Below the pieces are notes generated by a model. The model worked only from the letters and a program-made list of their open reading frames with translations. It made no database searches and was not told the origin of the DNA. Of a stretch of 64,000 nt of DNA, positions 1 through 9,750 are shown piece by piece. The DNA is from Doryteuthis pealeii. Lineage: Eukaryota > Mollusca > Cephalopoda > Myopsida > Loliginidae. How positions within the stretch are numbered: position 1 is the first letter of the stretch; every line of letters begins with the position of its first letter. The stretch is from NCBI GenBank assembly GCA_023376005.1, contig CM042142.1, positions 53,988,914-54,052,913 on the forward strand, written 5' to 3'. Position numbers and translations under genes: made by a program.

Positions 1-210
1 GTGGCGAACGGGTTGGGTAAAGAGTGAGTTCACAGTTTATGTTTATTTTCTTTTTCTCATAACCAATGAACATTCAAAAGATATCACTTTTCTTTTAGCA
101 AACTCAAAGATTAATAAATAACAAATCCATTTTAAGACCCAACAATTCTATCATTTTGTTTAAAAAAAAAAAGGTTAATAAAAAAAGAAAAGAAATAGTC
201 ACTACTAGCC
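1..210. other. AT-rich sequence, nothing recognised
   Basis: No coding potential, repeat-family match or RNA fold is visible apart from short A runs. Confidence 0.5.
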
Positions 211-214
211 TCAG

Positions 215-270
215 TGTACGGCATCCCATTATGGTGTAATAGTTAGCAAGCTAGTCTCGCAGATCCATTA
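215..270 (+). repeat. tRNA-like SINE head fragment
   Basis: A box-A-like stretch (TGGTGTAATAGTTAG) opens a short tRNA-like fragment that runs into a (TA)n(TG)n tract. A related core with 'cgcagatccatta' recurs near 24630 and 39070. No intact B box follows, so this is a relic. Confidence 0.35.
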
Positions 271-271
271 C

Positions 272-303
<32 letters not shown>

Positions 304-491
304 AAATAAAATTGAAGACCGATCTATTACATACGGTCGATACAGATATTCCGAGGGACCTCACATCAGTGAGGGGGGGGGGGCGATGTGCTTTTAAAAC
401 CCGTTGAGAGGAAGGACCCGAAACGGTTACACATTCTCTCCTGATGATCCCATGCATTTGTAAACATCATTTGTTTTCAATATATCAAATT

Positions 492-496
492 CATAT

Positions 497-538
<42 letters not shown>
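492..538. repeat. (TA)n microsatellite
   Basis: Pure TA dinucleotide run directly abutting the start of the ribozyme-bearing SINE; many elements in this window are flanked by TA runs. Confidence 0.9.
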
Positions 539-540
<2 letters not shown>

Positions 541-717
541 CGTGGCCGGTGGCCTAGAGTTAGTCTCTGGCTCTGTGTTCTGGCTTCTCCGGTTTGATTT
601 CTGTCGGGGGGAGATAGTAGTTATACACTGCTGATGAGACCTAATTAGATCGAAACAGCTGTACAGTGTTCCGCAGGTCGCACGTGGTATTCGCCGAGTT
701 TGCTTGACGTGATTATT
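538..717 (+). mobile_element. tRNA-headed SINE carrying a hammerhead ribozyme
   Basis: A tRNA-like head is visible: a box-A-like stretch (TGGCCTAGAGTTAG) at 550-563 and a box-B-like stretch (GGTTTGATTTC) at 591-601, spaced as in an RNA polymerase III type 2 promoter. A complete hammerhead core starts 24 nt after box B (626-668). The element ends in an AT-rich tail. The same order (head, about 25 nt, hammerhead, tail) occurs in an otherwise different element near 57.5 kb. The promoter and ribozyme readings are inferred from motifs; activity is untested. Confidence 0.65.
626..668 (+). ncRNA. Type I hammerhead ribozyme motif
   Basis: Stem I is CACTG (626-630) with CAGTG (664-668). The core CTGATGA lies at 631-637. 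Stem II spans 638-651 with one C-A mismatch and loop TAATTA. GAAA lies at 652-655. Stem III is the self-complementary ACAG/CTGT (655-662), with U16.1 at 662 and H17 = A at 663. All invariant hammerhead residues are present. Stem III has no loop, so a monomer could form only two pairs. Short, loop-poor stem III is known from animal retrozymes and Penelope-like elements, which are thought to cleave as dimers. Confidence 0.72.
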
Positions 718-747
718 TCAATTATATATATATATGCACTAGCAGGA

Positions 748-1410
748 GCTATGGACATACCACAGTATAATTCAATTATTACAACGTCTGATGTGTTTAC
801 TTAAGATCTATTGCAATAGTTCGATATGTAAAGTAAAAGCAAATTTGGCGGATTGGCCTATTGTCGGTTTCAGCAGGACAGCGAAGGAGTCTATACCCTT
901 TTCGCTAGCGCTAGACAATGGAAGATTGTTTATGCTGAGGTGGAGCGCCGCACCTACCGTCAGCTCTCGTTTTTACCACGGATCAGATTACCTAATATGT
1001 GCTACTCGTGCGCTGAGGTGGCGGGACCGGTATCAAACCCAGAACGTTGCGATTCCGAGGCGGATGCTCTACCAACTGAGCTAAACCAGTAAAGTATAAT
1101 AATCTTGATTTAACTCTTTTTTTTTTCTTTCTTTCCTTTTCATCTTTTCACTGTTCGATTGAAACAGATTAGCGTTATCGTTTCCGCACACTCACCCCTC
1201 CCTATCTTTCCACATATCTCTTTTTTTAATATTTTTTCTGTGTGGCAAGTCGTTTTTCTTGTGTTTCTTTATAATAAAAACAGATTGGTCCATTATTTAA
1301 CTGAGGTGACGACAGTCATTTGGACGATCTCATTTTTAACCAGAGGGTGTTGCAAGATGATAACGGTCGTATTTTGTAGAAACATCAGTATTGTTATATA
1401 GATGATAATC
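748..1410 (+). repeat. Dispersed repeat RepC, split by a SINE
   Basis: Begins near 'ctatggacataccacag', runs through a pyrimidine tract and ends around the 'gcaagatgataacggtcg' segment. The same order is found at 26380-26725, 41420-41760, 44660-45110, 45787-46240 and 52505-53155. No coding frame is conserved across copies. This copy is interrupted by a SINE-A with a target duplication. Confidence 0.7.
836..1088 (-). mobile_element. SINE-A (tRNA-derived), full-length with target duplication
   Basis: Read on the minus strand, the head shows box A TAGCTCAGTTGGTAG and box B GGTTTGATACC. The body is the one shared by the SINE-A copies, ending in the segment that reads 'gtcggtttcagc' on the plus strand. 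It is flanked by an 8-bp direct repeat GTAAAGTA (828-835 and 1089-1096), the target duplication in RepC. This is the best-bounded copy of the family. Confidence 0.85.
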
Positions 1411-1506
1411 ATTTTTTAAAAATTAAGCAATATCAAATCTTGACTTTTTAATAAGAGCTGCTATTTATGGAATGTCATTGCATTCCACAATCTTGAAGTA
1501 CATTAT

Positions 1507-1922
1507 CTTGGGCTAGACGGGCGGTCGGAGAGGCCCCCTCCGATCAATCGGCCGGTCACGTCAAGCCCTAGCACCTATATGGTTTTCCCAACCCTATTGC
1601 CCTCATGGCAAGCCCCAACCCCTTTTTATCATATGGGTGCTAGAAGGCGGTGGCTGCGGGTCTACATATCCTGGGAATGACGTTAAAAAAAAGGTTCCAG
1701 TTTTGGAGGTTTGGGAAATGTGGAGCACCCCTTCATCAACATTGCTCCCTGGTCAACTGTGACCCGGAGTGGTAGTACCTGTTAGGGTCCCATCTATGGG
1801 TTAAATAGAAAAATGTATTTATAAAAAAATTGTATTATCCATTAAGAATTGATTTTTCAAAACTTTATCGGCATTAAATGGCACACTGAGGTTGATATGC
1901 CGTAAAACAAAACAAACCAAAC
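1507..1922 (+). repeat. Rep3 (5S-headed retroposon family), 5'-truncated
   Basis: Shares the Rep3 body ('gctagacgggcggtcgg' onward) and ends in the family tail 'gttgatatgccgtaaaac' followed by A/C-rich sequence. The 5' head is missing here. A 3'-fixed, 5'-variable structure is typical of target-primed retroposons. Confidence 0.75.
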
Positions 1923-2133
1923 CATAATTTCTTTCTAAGTAAAGTTAGATTTAATGTAATAAGATAATAAAGAAATGGTTAGTTACAATTCTGATTTCCG
2001 GAGAAATCATGTCGTGGACAATTGCGGTATAAAGAATAAATTTAAGTCAATTCACCGACTGAAAAGAAATACAAAGGTATGGTGTGTAAAAGCGCTCGTA
2101 GTGTAATAGTTATAATCATGGGAAGTCAAGATA

Positions 2134-2137
<4 letters not shown>

Positions 2138-2207
<70 letters not shown>
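2138..2207. repeat. (CT)n microsatellite
   Basis: Uninterrupted CT dinucleotide run of about 70 bp just upstream of a 5S-like head. Confidence 0.95.
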
Positions 2208-2209
<2 letters not shown>

Positions 2210-2233
2210 TACGGTCAAATCACTTTAAAAGTA

Positions 2234-2410
2234 CCGTTTCCCACTCGATCACCGAAGTTAAGCAGCAATGAGCTTGTTCAATACTTAGACGGGTGACCAT
2301 TTAAGCAAAGGCAGGTTCTGTAAGTAAACCAAATATCAAAATGATTTGATTAGGCATTAGATGACCCAAGAAGCGTTGATATGCCGTAAAACAAAACAAT
2401 CAAACCACTC
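2234..2410 (+). repeat. 5S rRNA-like head plus Rep3 tail
   Basis: The first ~70 bp resemble the internal promoter region of 5S rRNA: 'gatcaccgaagttaagcagc' (box A region), 'caatacttagacggg' (intermediate element) and 'ggtgacca' (box C). This is followed at about 2337 by the short Rep3 tail 'gttgatatgccgtaaaac'. It is a SINE3-type fragment with an internal deletion, not a functional 5S gene, because the 3' half of 5S is absent. Confidence 0.65.
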
Positions 2411-2424
2411 TCTAACCCTGTCTC

Positions 2425-2427
<3 letters not shown>

Positions 2428-2484
<57 letters not shown>
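2428..2484. repeat. (TA)n microsatellite
   Basis: Pure TA run abutting the left terminal inverted repeat of the next element. Confidence 0.95.
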
Positions 2485-2486
<2 letters not shown>

Positions 2487-2837
2487 TTTCTAATTTTCGG
2501 GCCATCTTTTTGGTGTCGGGGTGTAACTGGTGTAATAGTCCACTATACACCTCCCCTTCTCACAACTTGTGCCCCCCTCCCACAAAAAATCACGACTGCA
2601 TCGCTCGCTCTAACCACTACCATTCCTACAACCTCCCACTACCAATTGTTATTACCTCCCACTTCTAATTCCTTGCTACTACCCGTTCTCGTTAAAAACG
2701 AGACAGGAAACCATACCATCGTTTCCTACCTGATGATGGCAAACTGTATTGCTGAAAGCGCTCGTTTTGAAACCTTTGGTGGACTATTACACCAGTTACA
2801 CCCCGACACCAAAAAGATGGCCCGAAAATTAGAAAGG
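2485..2837. mobile_element. Fold-back/TIR element with perfect 59-bp inverted ends
   Basis: The ends 2485-2543 and 2779-2837 are perfect reverse complements. The interior (about 235 bp) is C-rich on the left and carries a hammerhead-like core near 2721-2773 on the right. No transposase frame is seen. It lies between two TA tracts. It could be a MITE or an inverted Penelope-type terminal repeat; the sequence alone does not decide. Confidence 0.75.
2721..2773 (+). ncRNA. Degenerate hammerhead-like motif
   Basis: CTGATGA at 2730-2736 and GAAA at 2754-2757 are followed by self-complementary AGC/GCT (2757-2762) and H17 = C. Outer stem I pairs GTTTC (2721-2725) with GAAAC (2769-2773). The base of stem II is poor: a T-T mismatch and a bulged G precede GCAA/TTGC. 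Possibly a decayed ribozyme. Confidence 0.35.
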
Positions 2838-2912
2838 GTCAACCAAAAACTTGTCCGACAAGAATTGTATGTACAGTTCAACAAAACATATATATATATA
2901 TATATATATATA

Positions 2913-3590
2913 TTTTTTTCTTTTCTGCTTAAATATTTTTAATTTTTTTTACACTTATTTATGTTTTGTTCCTTCCTTCCTTGTCGCATTTCTTTTCTTA
3001 TCTCTCAGTTGTCAGTGACGATGATAAATGCATCTAACTCCTTCTTGCTCTTCTTTCTTTTCTTCTCCTTCTCTCGGGTGGGAATGACAATAATGAGAAT
3101 ACGTTTAATGATTGCTTTGCGTGATCATATTTTTCTACTGTTATTCTTCGCCAAACAAAAAAGAGAGAAATTGGATCCTGTATTCTGAAGACTCATTTCT
3201 TTGCCATTTCTTGTATCTTTTTGTCGGCCATGTTGAACTGAACGCCATTAGCCAAGCAAACAAAATTAATATTCCCGCTAAAAGTCAGCGCGATCAAACT
3301 GAATGAAAAATCAGAAAACAACTAAAGTAAAATGTCAAGCAATAATGGCCGAATTTTATACGACAAGATTATATCAGATTAAATAAATCATTGGTTAGGA
3401 GTTTATCTTTGGTGTTAGAGAAGAGACCCAGGAGTCCAACAACTCTGAGATTATACCATTGGCATCGGATTTAGTGAGTCTGTTAGCTGAAATTAAAATT
3501 GGGGAATAAAATTGTTAAAATCCTAGTTCAGTTGTTCTCAGAATCCAGTTGGTAAATCCTGGGCTGTAGGTTTTGTTAATATATAAGTCA
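2913..3590. other. Unassigned AT- and T-rich sequence
   Basis: Short open frames occur but are low-complexity and lack recognisable domains. No repeat-family match was found by eye. Confidence 0.4.
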
Positions 3591-3596
3591 AACGCG

Positions 3597-3774
3597 GTTA
3601 TTTCCTATAAGTCCAACATAAACAAAGGGGAACCACTCTTGACTGATACATTATTTATTGATCTTCTAGGAAAAAAAGACGGTTTAGGGTTAGTTTGATG
3701 GGAAAATAAATAATTTATCAGTCAAGAGTGGCCCCCCCCCCCCTTTTGTTTATGTTGGAATTATCGGAAATAAC
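3597..3774. mobile_element. Short fold-back (MITE-like) element
   Basis: The outer ~62 bp of each side are inverted copies ('gttatttcctataag' on the left against 'ttatcggaaataac' on the right), with a C run of different length in one arm. The spacer is about 50 bp. No coding capacity. Confidence 0.6.
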
Positions 3775-4176
3775 ATTCCAACGCTGTATTGAATTGGGGT
3801 TCAGTTCTGGTGTTTCCTCGGATAAAGTTCTAAGTTGATTTGAGGAGAGTCGCAAACGATCTTAAATGCTTTCTGTCCTCGTCTCTCATTGGCCAATTTT
3901 TACTGGAAGTGACTGACATTGTTGGGAAAGTTCATAAATAGATCTAACGATTTTGTGTATAACTTATACCATGATAAATCCGACATATTTTCTTTTTATT
4001 GTCGAAAACTTGTTTAATATAACGAATTCCGTCGAGAGTAGACAAGATGGTCTTCGCCAGACTTGTTAATCCTCTAATCTTAAAGTGTATCCTTAGATTT
4101 GCCGCATGCAAATTGGGTAAATTCATACAAATATCTACAAATTCCTTTTCAAATCCAAAATTAAGGTCAAGTCAAG

Positions 4177-4545
4177 CTGGTTCCCGCTAGATCACCGAAG
4201 TTGAGCAGCGATGAATCTGTTCAATAATTAATTGGGTAACTTGCTACCGCCCTCTCAGCTACAGCAGTAGAATACGCTAACTGTACTTCTGCAGATGGGT
4301 AAGACACCCCACCCCATCCCACCCGTTGATGTTGGCAAATCCTCAACCCTTGTATTATATAACAGAAGGCGGTGGTTTAAGATCTTAGTGTCCAGAGTAT
4401 GACGTTAAACTGCATGAGGTTCCAATTTTGGATCTCGGGAGTGTGGAGTGCTACTTCTTTGCCATTACTCCAATGTCCACTTTAACCCGGAGTGGTAGTA
4501 CCTGTTAAGGTCCCATCTTTGCGTTGAATAGATTTTTAAAATGAG
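4177..4545 (+). repeat. Rep3 with 5S-like head
   Basis: The head 'gatcaccgaagttgagcagc' and 'caataattaattgggtaac' is 5S-like. It runs directly into the Rep3 body ('ctgtacttctgcagatggg', 'aaggcggtggtttaag', 'gtatgacgttaaactgc', 'acccggagtggtagtacctg'). This copy shows that the 5S-like piece and the Rep3 body belong to one unit. The distal tail is lost. Confidence 0.65.
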
Positions 4546-4625
4546 TTGAAAAATATTTTTTTGAAGAAAAGATGTAGACATGAAAATAAATGTTTTAATT
4601 TTTTTTTAATGCCTACATTTGATAT

Positions 4626-4897
4626 AAATATATTTACCAACCCCTCCGCATGAGCAGGATGCGACACAAGGTCTATTTCTTAAGCGGAGTTTAACAGGTT
4701 TGAATTCAGTGTTTTCCTTCTCCTAGACCGGTTGCCTAACCAAGGTTAAAGAGCCCAGTTTTCCCTTACTATTTACCCATAGCTGGAGGGAGAGTAGGAT
4801 TCATATCTTTCCCAAGGGTATTAGCGCTTAGTGAAATGCAATTACGAGCGACGAGTCCATTTCCCATGACTTTGACCATTACACCACGCGCTTCCTA
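4626..4897 (-). mobile_element. SINE-B (tRNA-derived)
   Basis: Read on the minus strand, the head 'gcgtggtgtaatggtcaaag' leads into the family body and its end 'gcggaggggttggtaaat'. The head is box-A-like; the box B region is eroded in this copy. Confidence 0.75.
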
Positions 4898-5206
4898 CAC
4901 ATTTGGATATAAGTTCTGATCGTTTATCTAAAATGTTGTTTTGTTCTGGAAAGGGATAATTGCTATTTTCTTCTAGTAAAAAATTACAGGGTTTTGATAT
5001 GTGATTGTAAGCTAATGCTACTTTTCTTAATTTCGAGGTTATTTTTGGTTTGATTTTTTTTTTTTTTTTTTTTTTTTTCCAAATTTATGCATATATGTCT
5101 GGAAAGTGTTGTGTTATGTTCATATTTTCTTTTTTGCTAAAAGATGTTTTGTTTAACTCCATCTGTTACTGTTGTATACACACTTTATCTGCTGGGTATA
5201 TAAATG

Positions 5207-5213
<7 letters not shown>

Positions 5214-5239
<26 letters not shown>
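5214..5239. repeat. (GA)n microsatellite
   Basis: GA dinucleotide run of about 26 bp. Confidence 0.9.
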
Positions 5240-5244
<5 letters not shown>

Positions 5245-5274
5245 ATGAGACGGGTGGGAGATGGGCGATGAGAG

Positions 5275-5820
5275 AGGCATTCGTGTAAGAACCCCGCATA
5301 TTCAAAGTCTTTACTTCTTACTTACTGGAGTAGCTAGGCTGACTGACTGGCATATTCAGTTCTTGCGTAGTTCTGGTTCTGTAGAAGCTGGTTCGCCATT
5401 AGTTCACAAAACAACATAAGGCTTATATTTCAAGTGATCACATCTTTTTATTTTCAAGCAGAAATACGGCTGGGGTGAAGCAGAGACGATATCGACATCA
5501 TGTCTCTCGCTAAAATTGCTAACTAAGCTAAACTCTGTGCTTTCCATTTTCACGTTTCCCAGTCGTGGAAGCCGGTGGAGAGAGGGGTCAACTTGATGTT
5601 ACCAAGTTTCAATCTTCTAACTCCCCCCGATTTTGAATTTCAACGAATTTGAATTCAAAATCTAACTACACTACAGTCATAATTCGTAGGTACCCACGAA
5701 TTATGTAACATTACTCCGATATATCTTGTGTTTTTTCTTTAGATCTTACTGTGACTTAGTATACATTTGTTTATAGGTAATTTCTGTTAAGATTTTATAC
5801 GTGTTATAATAATGTAAGTA
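5275..5820. other. Unassigned unique-looking sequence
   Basis: No open frame of note, no repeat match and no RNA fold recognised. Confidence 0.35.
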
Positions 5821-5822
5821 AG

Positions 5823-6045
5823 TAAAGTCGTCGGGGCGGCCTAAAGTCGGTATCAGCCAATCAGCGAGGGAGTCTATCCCCTTTTCCCTAGCACTAGACA
5901 AGGAGATTTTTTTGGCGTCTGAGGTGGAGAGCCACACCTACCATCAGCTTCTTACTTTACCGCACAGATCCCTGTGCTACTCATACGCTGAGTTGGCGAG
6001 GACCGGAATCGAATTAGGAACCATGTGGTTTCTAGCCGAACTTGC
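5823..6045 (-). mobile_element. SINE-A, head-truncated
   Basis: Minus-strand SINE-A body from the 'gtaaagtcgtcggggcggcc' terminus to 'tggtttctagccgaac'. Box A is missing, so Pol III transcription from this copy is unlikely. Confidence 0.8.
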
Positions 6046-6536
6046 TATATTTATAGTAAAGAGTGCTTAATATCGGTGATAGAGCATATAGAGTAGATCC
6101 AAGTTAGGATAGTGTCGATACAGTCCATGGTGCTTGGGGGCTCAGTATCTACGCTATCCTAACTCATATAAGCGTAAGGATTCGTACCATCGATCGTGAT
6201 CACGTTCTGTTCTTTGTTTCGGTGTTTGACTCAGGATATTAGATAAGGAAGCCGTGTTTTTTGTTCGATTTAGAGAAACCCTATTTTTTACTAATTCTGA
6301 CTGAATGACGAACAACTGCTATCAACAGTAAAACAGCAAGATACCCTGTGTTTTGGGGGAATTTTTCATCAGTCAGTTCCTCACCACTGGGATATGGAGA
6401 TATATAGTAGATAATATGGGTGCTATATTTCTATATAGATTGTATTCAATATCATTGATAGAGCGTTTTATATTTCAGTTAAGGTAGCGTGGAAATGGAC
6501 TCAACAACTGGTTACTGACAGTTTCTCGCCTATGAG
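6046..6536. other. Unassigned intergenic sequence
   Basis: Two diverged 'gatagagc' segments bracket the region (near 6078 and 6460). Nothing else is recognised. Confidence 0.35.
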
Positions 6537-6537
6537 A

Positions 6538-6743
6538 TCTTTAGACTAGTTCGATACCGGCCCTCGCCAGATCAGCGTATGAGTAGCACAGACATCTGTG
6601 CGGTAAAATAAGCTGATGGTAGGTGTGGCGCTCCAATTCAGACGCTAAAATAATCTCCTTGGTCTAGCACTAGTGAAAAGGGGATAGACTCCCTCGCTGA
6701 TTGGCTGATACCGACTGTAGGCCACCCCGATGACTTTACTTTT
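6538..6743 (+). mobile_element. SINE-A, head-truncated
   Basis: Starts within the B-box region ('agttcgataccggccctcg') and runs to the family end 'gactttac', followed by a (TA)n run at 6750-6802. Confidence 0.8.
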
Positions 6744-6748
6744 TTACT

Positions 6749-6804
<56 letters not shown>

Positions 6805-6808
<4 letters not shown>

Positions 6809-6892
6809 GGGTTAAATAGTAGGGCAGACTGGGCTCTTCAGCCTTGGGTAGGTAACCAGTCTAGCAGAGGGATAACTCTGAATTCAAAATTC
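6805..6892 (+). mobile_element. SINE-B 3' fragment
   Basis: Matches the middle of SINE-B ('gggttaaatagtagggcaga', 'aactctgaattcaaa'). Both ends are missing. Confidence 0.65.
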
Positions 6893-7074
6893 CTGAGGTC
6901 GGTCGTTGATTAGGTTTGTGGCAACCTTTGATGCACCAATTATTTACTATCGACTGTGCCAAAAAGTGTGGATGGTCCAACACAAGCCTTCACCACTATA
7001 AACAAATCCCTGTGTAGGTGTTCATGGTACATATGAACCCCCTCATGCGTCGAAAATCGACGAGAGATTCCATA

Positions 7075-7115
<41 letters not shown>

Positions 7116-7324
7116 TTTCAACATTAATCTTTTACCACAATATCAGGAAGACTCCTCTGCTACAATATTAAGCAACATTTTGGCATGAATTTGTTACCTA
7201 TGATTTATTAAAATTCACGGTACCGTCATAAGACGTTTTATCTTTTTTTTCTTTTTCTTTTTTTTTTTTCTTAGATGTCTTCTAAAGGCATACATATATA
7301 ACAATTAACCTTTTTCGTCATATT

Positions 7325-7570
7325 TTAGTAGCTCAGTCGATAGAGCGTTCGGCTAGAAATCACAAGGTTCCTAGCTCGATACCGGTCCTCGCCAATTCAG
7401 CGTTATGAGTAGCACAGGGATATGTGCGGTAAAGTAAGGAGCTGATGGTAGGTGTGGCGCTCCATCTCAGATGCAAAAACAATCTCCTTGGTCTGGCGCT
7501 AGTGAAAAGAGGATAGACTCCCTCGCTAATTGGCTGATACCGACATTAGGCCGACCCGACGACTTTACTT
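7325..7570 (+). mobile_element. SINE-A, near full-length
   Basis: Box A TAGCTCAGTCGATAG begins at 7329 and box B GCTCGATACC follows in the expected spacing. The body and terminal 'gacgactttac' are complete. A C-to-G-type change weakens box B relative to the family consensus. Confidence 0.85.
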
Positions 7571-7926
7571 ATTAATGAATATGAGTATTCATTCTTCCTC
7601 ATACTAACTAGACGTGACACAGAGTACGAACACGTACACATTAGTATGTAGGTTAGATGCAAAAAGTACCCACTTTTATTGGCATGTTGCCGCAGGTGAT
7701 AGGGTGTATCTACTCTCCCAACATTATAGTTGACCTATCTGAGGGACGAGCCCTAAGAATGAAGCATGAGTCTTATTAAATATGGCGGACAAGGACAGTC
7801 TTATTAATTTTTTATTCAACGACTAGAGAATAATTTAAAGCGCATGGACCCGTAGGAGGAAGAGATTATGGTGAGTTCTAACACTCCCTGAATCCTTATA
7901 TAAGTGCCCTTTTAAGGTAAGCAAAG
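7571..7926. other. Sequence upstream of the LINE fragment
   Basis: No frame or repeat recognised. The expected LINE endonuclease domain is not visible here, so the LINE is 5'-truncated. Confidence 0.4.
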
Positions 7927-9324
7927 TTGAATAAAAAGAATCTAATAAAATGTTCTATGTCTGGCACATTCAATCAGATAGGTGTGTGTGCGAAAGGCTG
8001 CATCCTCCCATTCCCTAAAAAGGGAGATCTCGGAATCGCTAAAAATTACAGAGGCATAACTCTCACTGCTATTGCAGCCAAGATATATAATGCCCTTCTA
8101 CTTAATCGCATCCGGCCCGAAATAGAAAAAATCCTTAGGAGAAACCAAAATGGATTCCGCAGAAATCGATCCACAACCTCTCAGATCCTGACTATTCGAC
8201 GGATCATAGAAGGGGTACGAGCAAAGAATCTAGAGGCAACGTTATTATTCGTAGATTTCTCCAAGGCATTCGATTCCATACATAGAGGAAAAATGGAACA
8301 AATACTATTAGCATATGGCCTCCCCAATGAAACGGTCTCAGCTATAATGATGCTATACAAAGATACTAAAGCGATGGTACGCTCACCTGATGGCGACACA
8401 GATTTCTTTGACATCGCCGCTGGAGTCCTTCAAGGGGACACACTGGCACCATACATATTTATAATATGTCTAGACTACGTACTCCGAACATCATTAGATA
8501 CCATAAAAGAAAAAGGTTTCACACTAAAAAAGGCAAGAAGCAGGCGATATCCCGCACAAACAATCACAGATGCGGACTATGCTGATGACCTTGCACTTCT
8601 TGCAGATACACCGGCAAAGGCTGAATCACTGCTACATAGCTTGGAGGAGGCAGCAAAGAATATAGGCCTCTATGTGAACTCCGGTAAAACAGAGTTCATG
8701 AATTTCAAAAATAAAGGAGACATCTCCACACTCGACGGCAAGCCTCTTAAACCCGTAGAACAATTCACATACCTAGGTGGTAATATCTCCTCCACAGAGA
8801 GCGATGTTAATACACGAATAGCAAAGGCATGGGCGGCCACAAATAGATTATCAGTCATATGGAGGTCCGATCTCCCTGGCAAGCTGAAGCGACAGTTCTT
8901 CCAGGCTGTGGTTGTGTCGGTGCTGCTGTATGGCTGCACCACCTGGACCCTGACAAAGCGTCTTGAGAATAAGCTAGATGGGAGCTGCACAAGAATGCTG
9001 CGTGCAGTCTTGAATAAGTCGTGGAAGCAGCACCCCACAAGGAAGCAGCTGTACGGTCACCTGCCCCCCATCTCACAAACTATCCGAGTGAGACGGACAA
9101 GGCATGCAGGACACTGCTGGAGAAGCAGGGATGAACTCATAAGCGACGTTCTCCCGTGGAAGCCAACACATGGACATGCAAGTGTGGGGCGCCCAGCAAG
9201 GACCTACATTGACCAGTTATGTGAAGATGCTGGCTGCTCCGCAGAGGAGCTTCCAGGTGTAATGAATGATAGAGAGGGTTGGCGAAGGATTGTCATGGAT
9301 GCCCGTGCTGCGTGCGCGACATGA
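7927..9324 (+). mobile_element. LINE (RTE-like) reverse transcriptase ORF, 5'-truncated
   Basis: Encodes the reverse transcriptase and C-terminal domain of a non-LTR retrotransposon, which copies its RNA into a nicked chromosomal target. Visible motifs: KKGD (31-34) and NYRGITL (40-46), NQNGFRRNRST (73-83), catalytic motif A with D110 and FSKAFDS (111-117), GVLQGDTLAP (166-175), catalytic YADD (218-221), a motif D-like NSGKTE (251-256), YLGG (282-285), then a C-terminal region with RHAGHCWRSRDEL (392-404) and GRPARTY (421-427). The RT frame is uninterrupted, which suggests a fairly recent insertion. The endonuclease domain is absent. The first codon of the frame is TTG, not ATG, so no genuine start is claimed. 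The stop codon lies inside a terminal (ATG/TGA)n tail, a short-UTR, repeat-tailed 3' end like that of RTE-type elements. Clade assignment is from memory. Confidence 0.85.
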
Positions 9325-9336
9325 TGATGATGATAT
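9322..9336 (+). repeat. LINE 3' tail (TGA)n
   Basis: Several TGA trinucleotides begin at the stop codon and run into an AT tract. This is the probable 3' terminus of the LINE. Confidence 0.6.
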
Positions 9337-9657
9337 ATATAATTTAATATACCAAGCGTGTTGGTAGATCCTTGCGGAGAGAAAAAACCCGGCAGAGAGT
9401 TTGATTGTAAAAATATACTACCAAACATCAACCAGGAAGAAAAAAATTTTTGAAAAAAAGAAAAGACCAAGATATTCGTACCAACAAAAAATAATCTATT
9501 GGTATAGTATTTGGCCAAAAGAAAAAACAATTTATATGTATATATATGTATATAAGATATATATATATTCATATAACCGCTAGGAGAAGCTAATTTGTAA
9601 AAAGTGCTCGATACCTAAGTAGAGCCAAGTAATAAAGATAATCTACTGAGTTAGACG

Positions 9658-9694
9658 AACCTACTATTAGTTTCGCATAAAGCTCTTCAGGGCT
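9658..9694 (-). ncRNA. Hammerhead-like motif, minus arm
   Basis: Exact mirror of the plus-arm motif on the opposite strand, created by the palindrome. Confidence 0.5.
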
Positions 9695-9713
9695 AAAATC
9701 TGAGTCAGATTTT

Positions 9714-9750
9714 AGCCCTGAAGAGCTTTATGCGAAACTAATAGTAGGTT
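9714..9750 (+). ncRNA. Hammerhead-like motif, plus arm
   Basis: Core CTGAAGA (9718-9724; position 7 is variable in hammerheads), stem II GC/GC with loop TTTAT (9725-9733), GAAA (9734-9737), self-complementary stem III ACTA-A-TAGT (9737-9745), U16.1 at 9745, H17 = A at 9746. Stem I is AGCC (9714-9717) with GGTT (9747-9750), including one G-U pair. Stem I and II are short, so activity is doubtful. Confidence 0.5.

Noticed and set aside
2234..2301. Possible 5S rRNA gene
   Set aside because: Only the internal promoter region resembles 5S; the 5' and 3' stems are missing and similar heads join Rep3.
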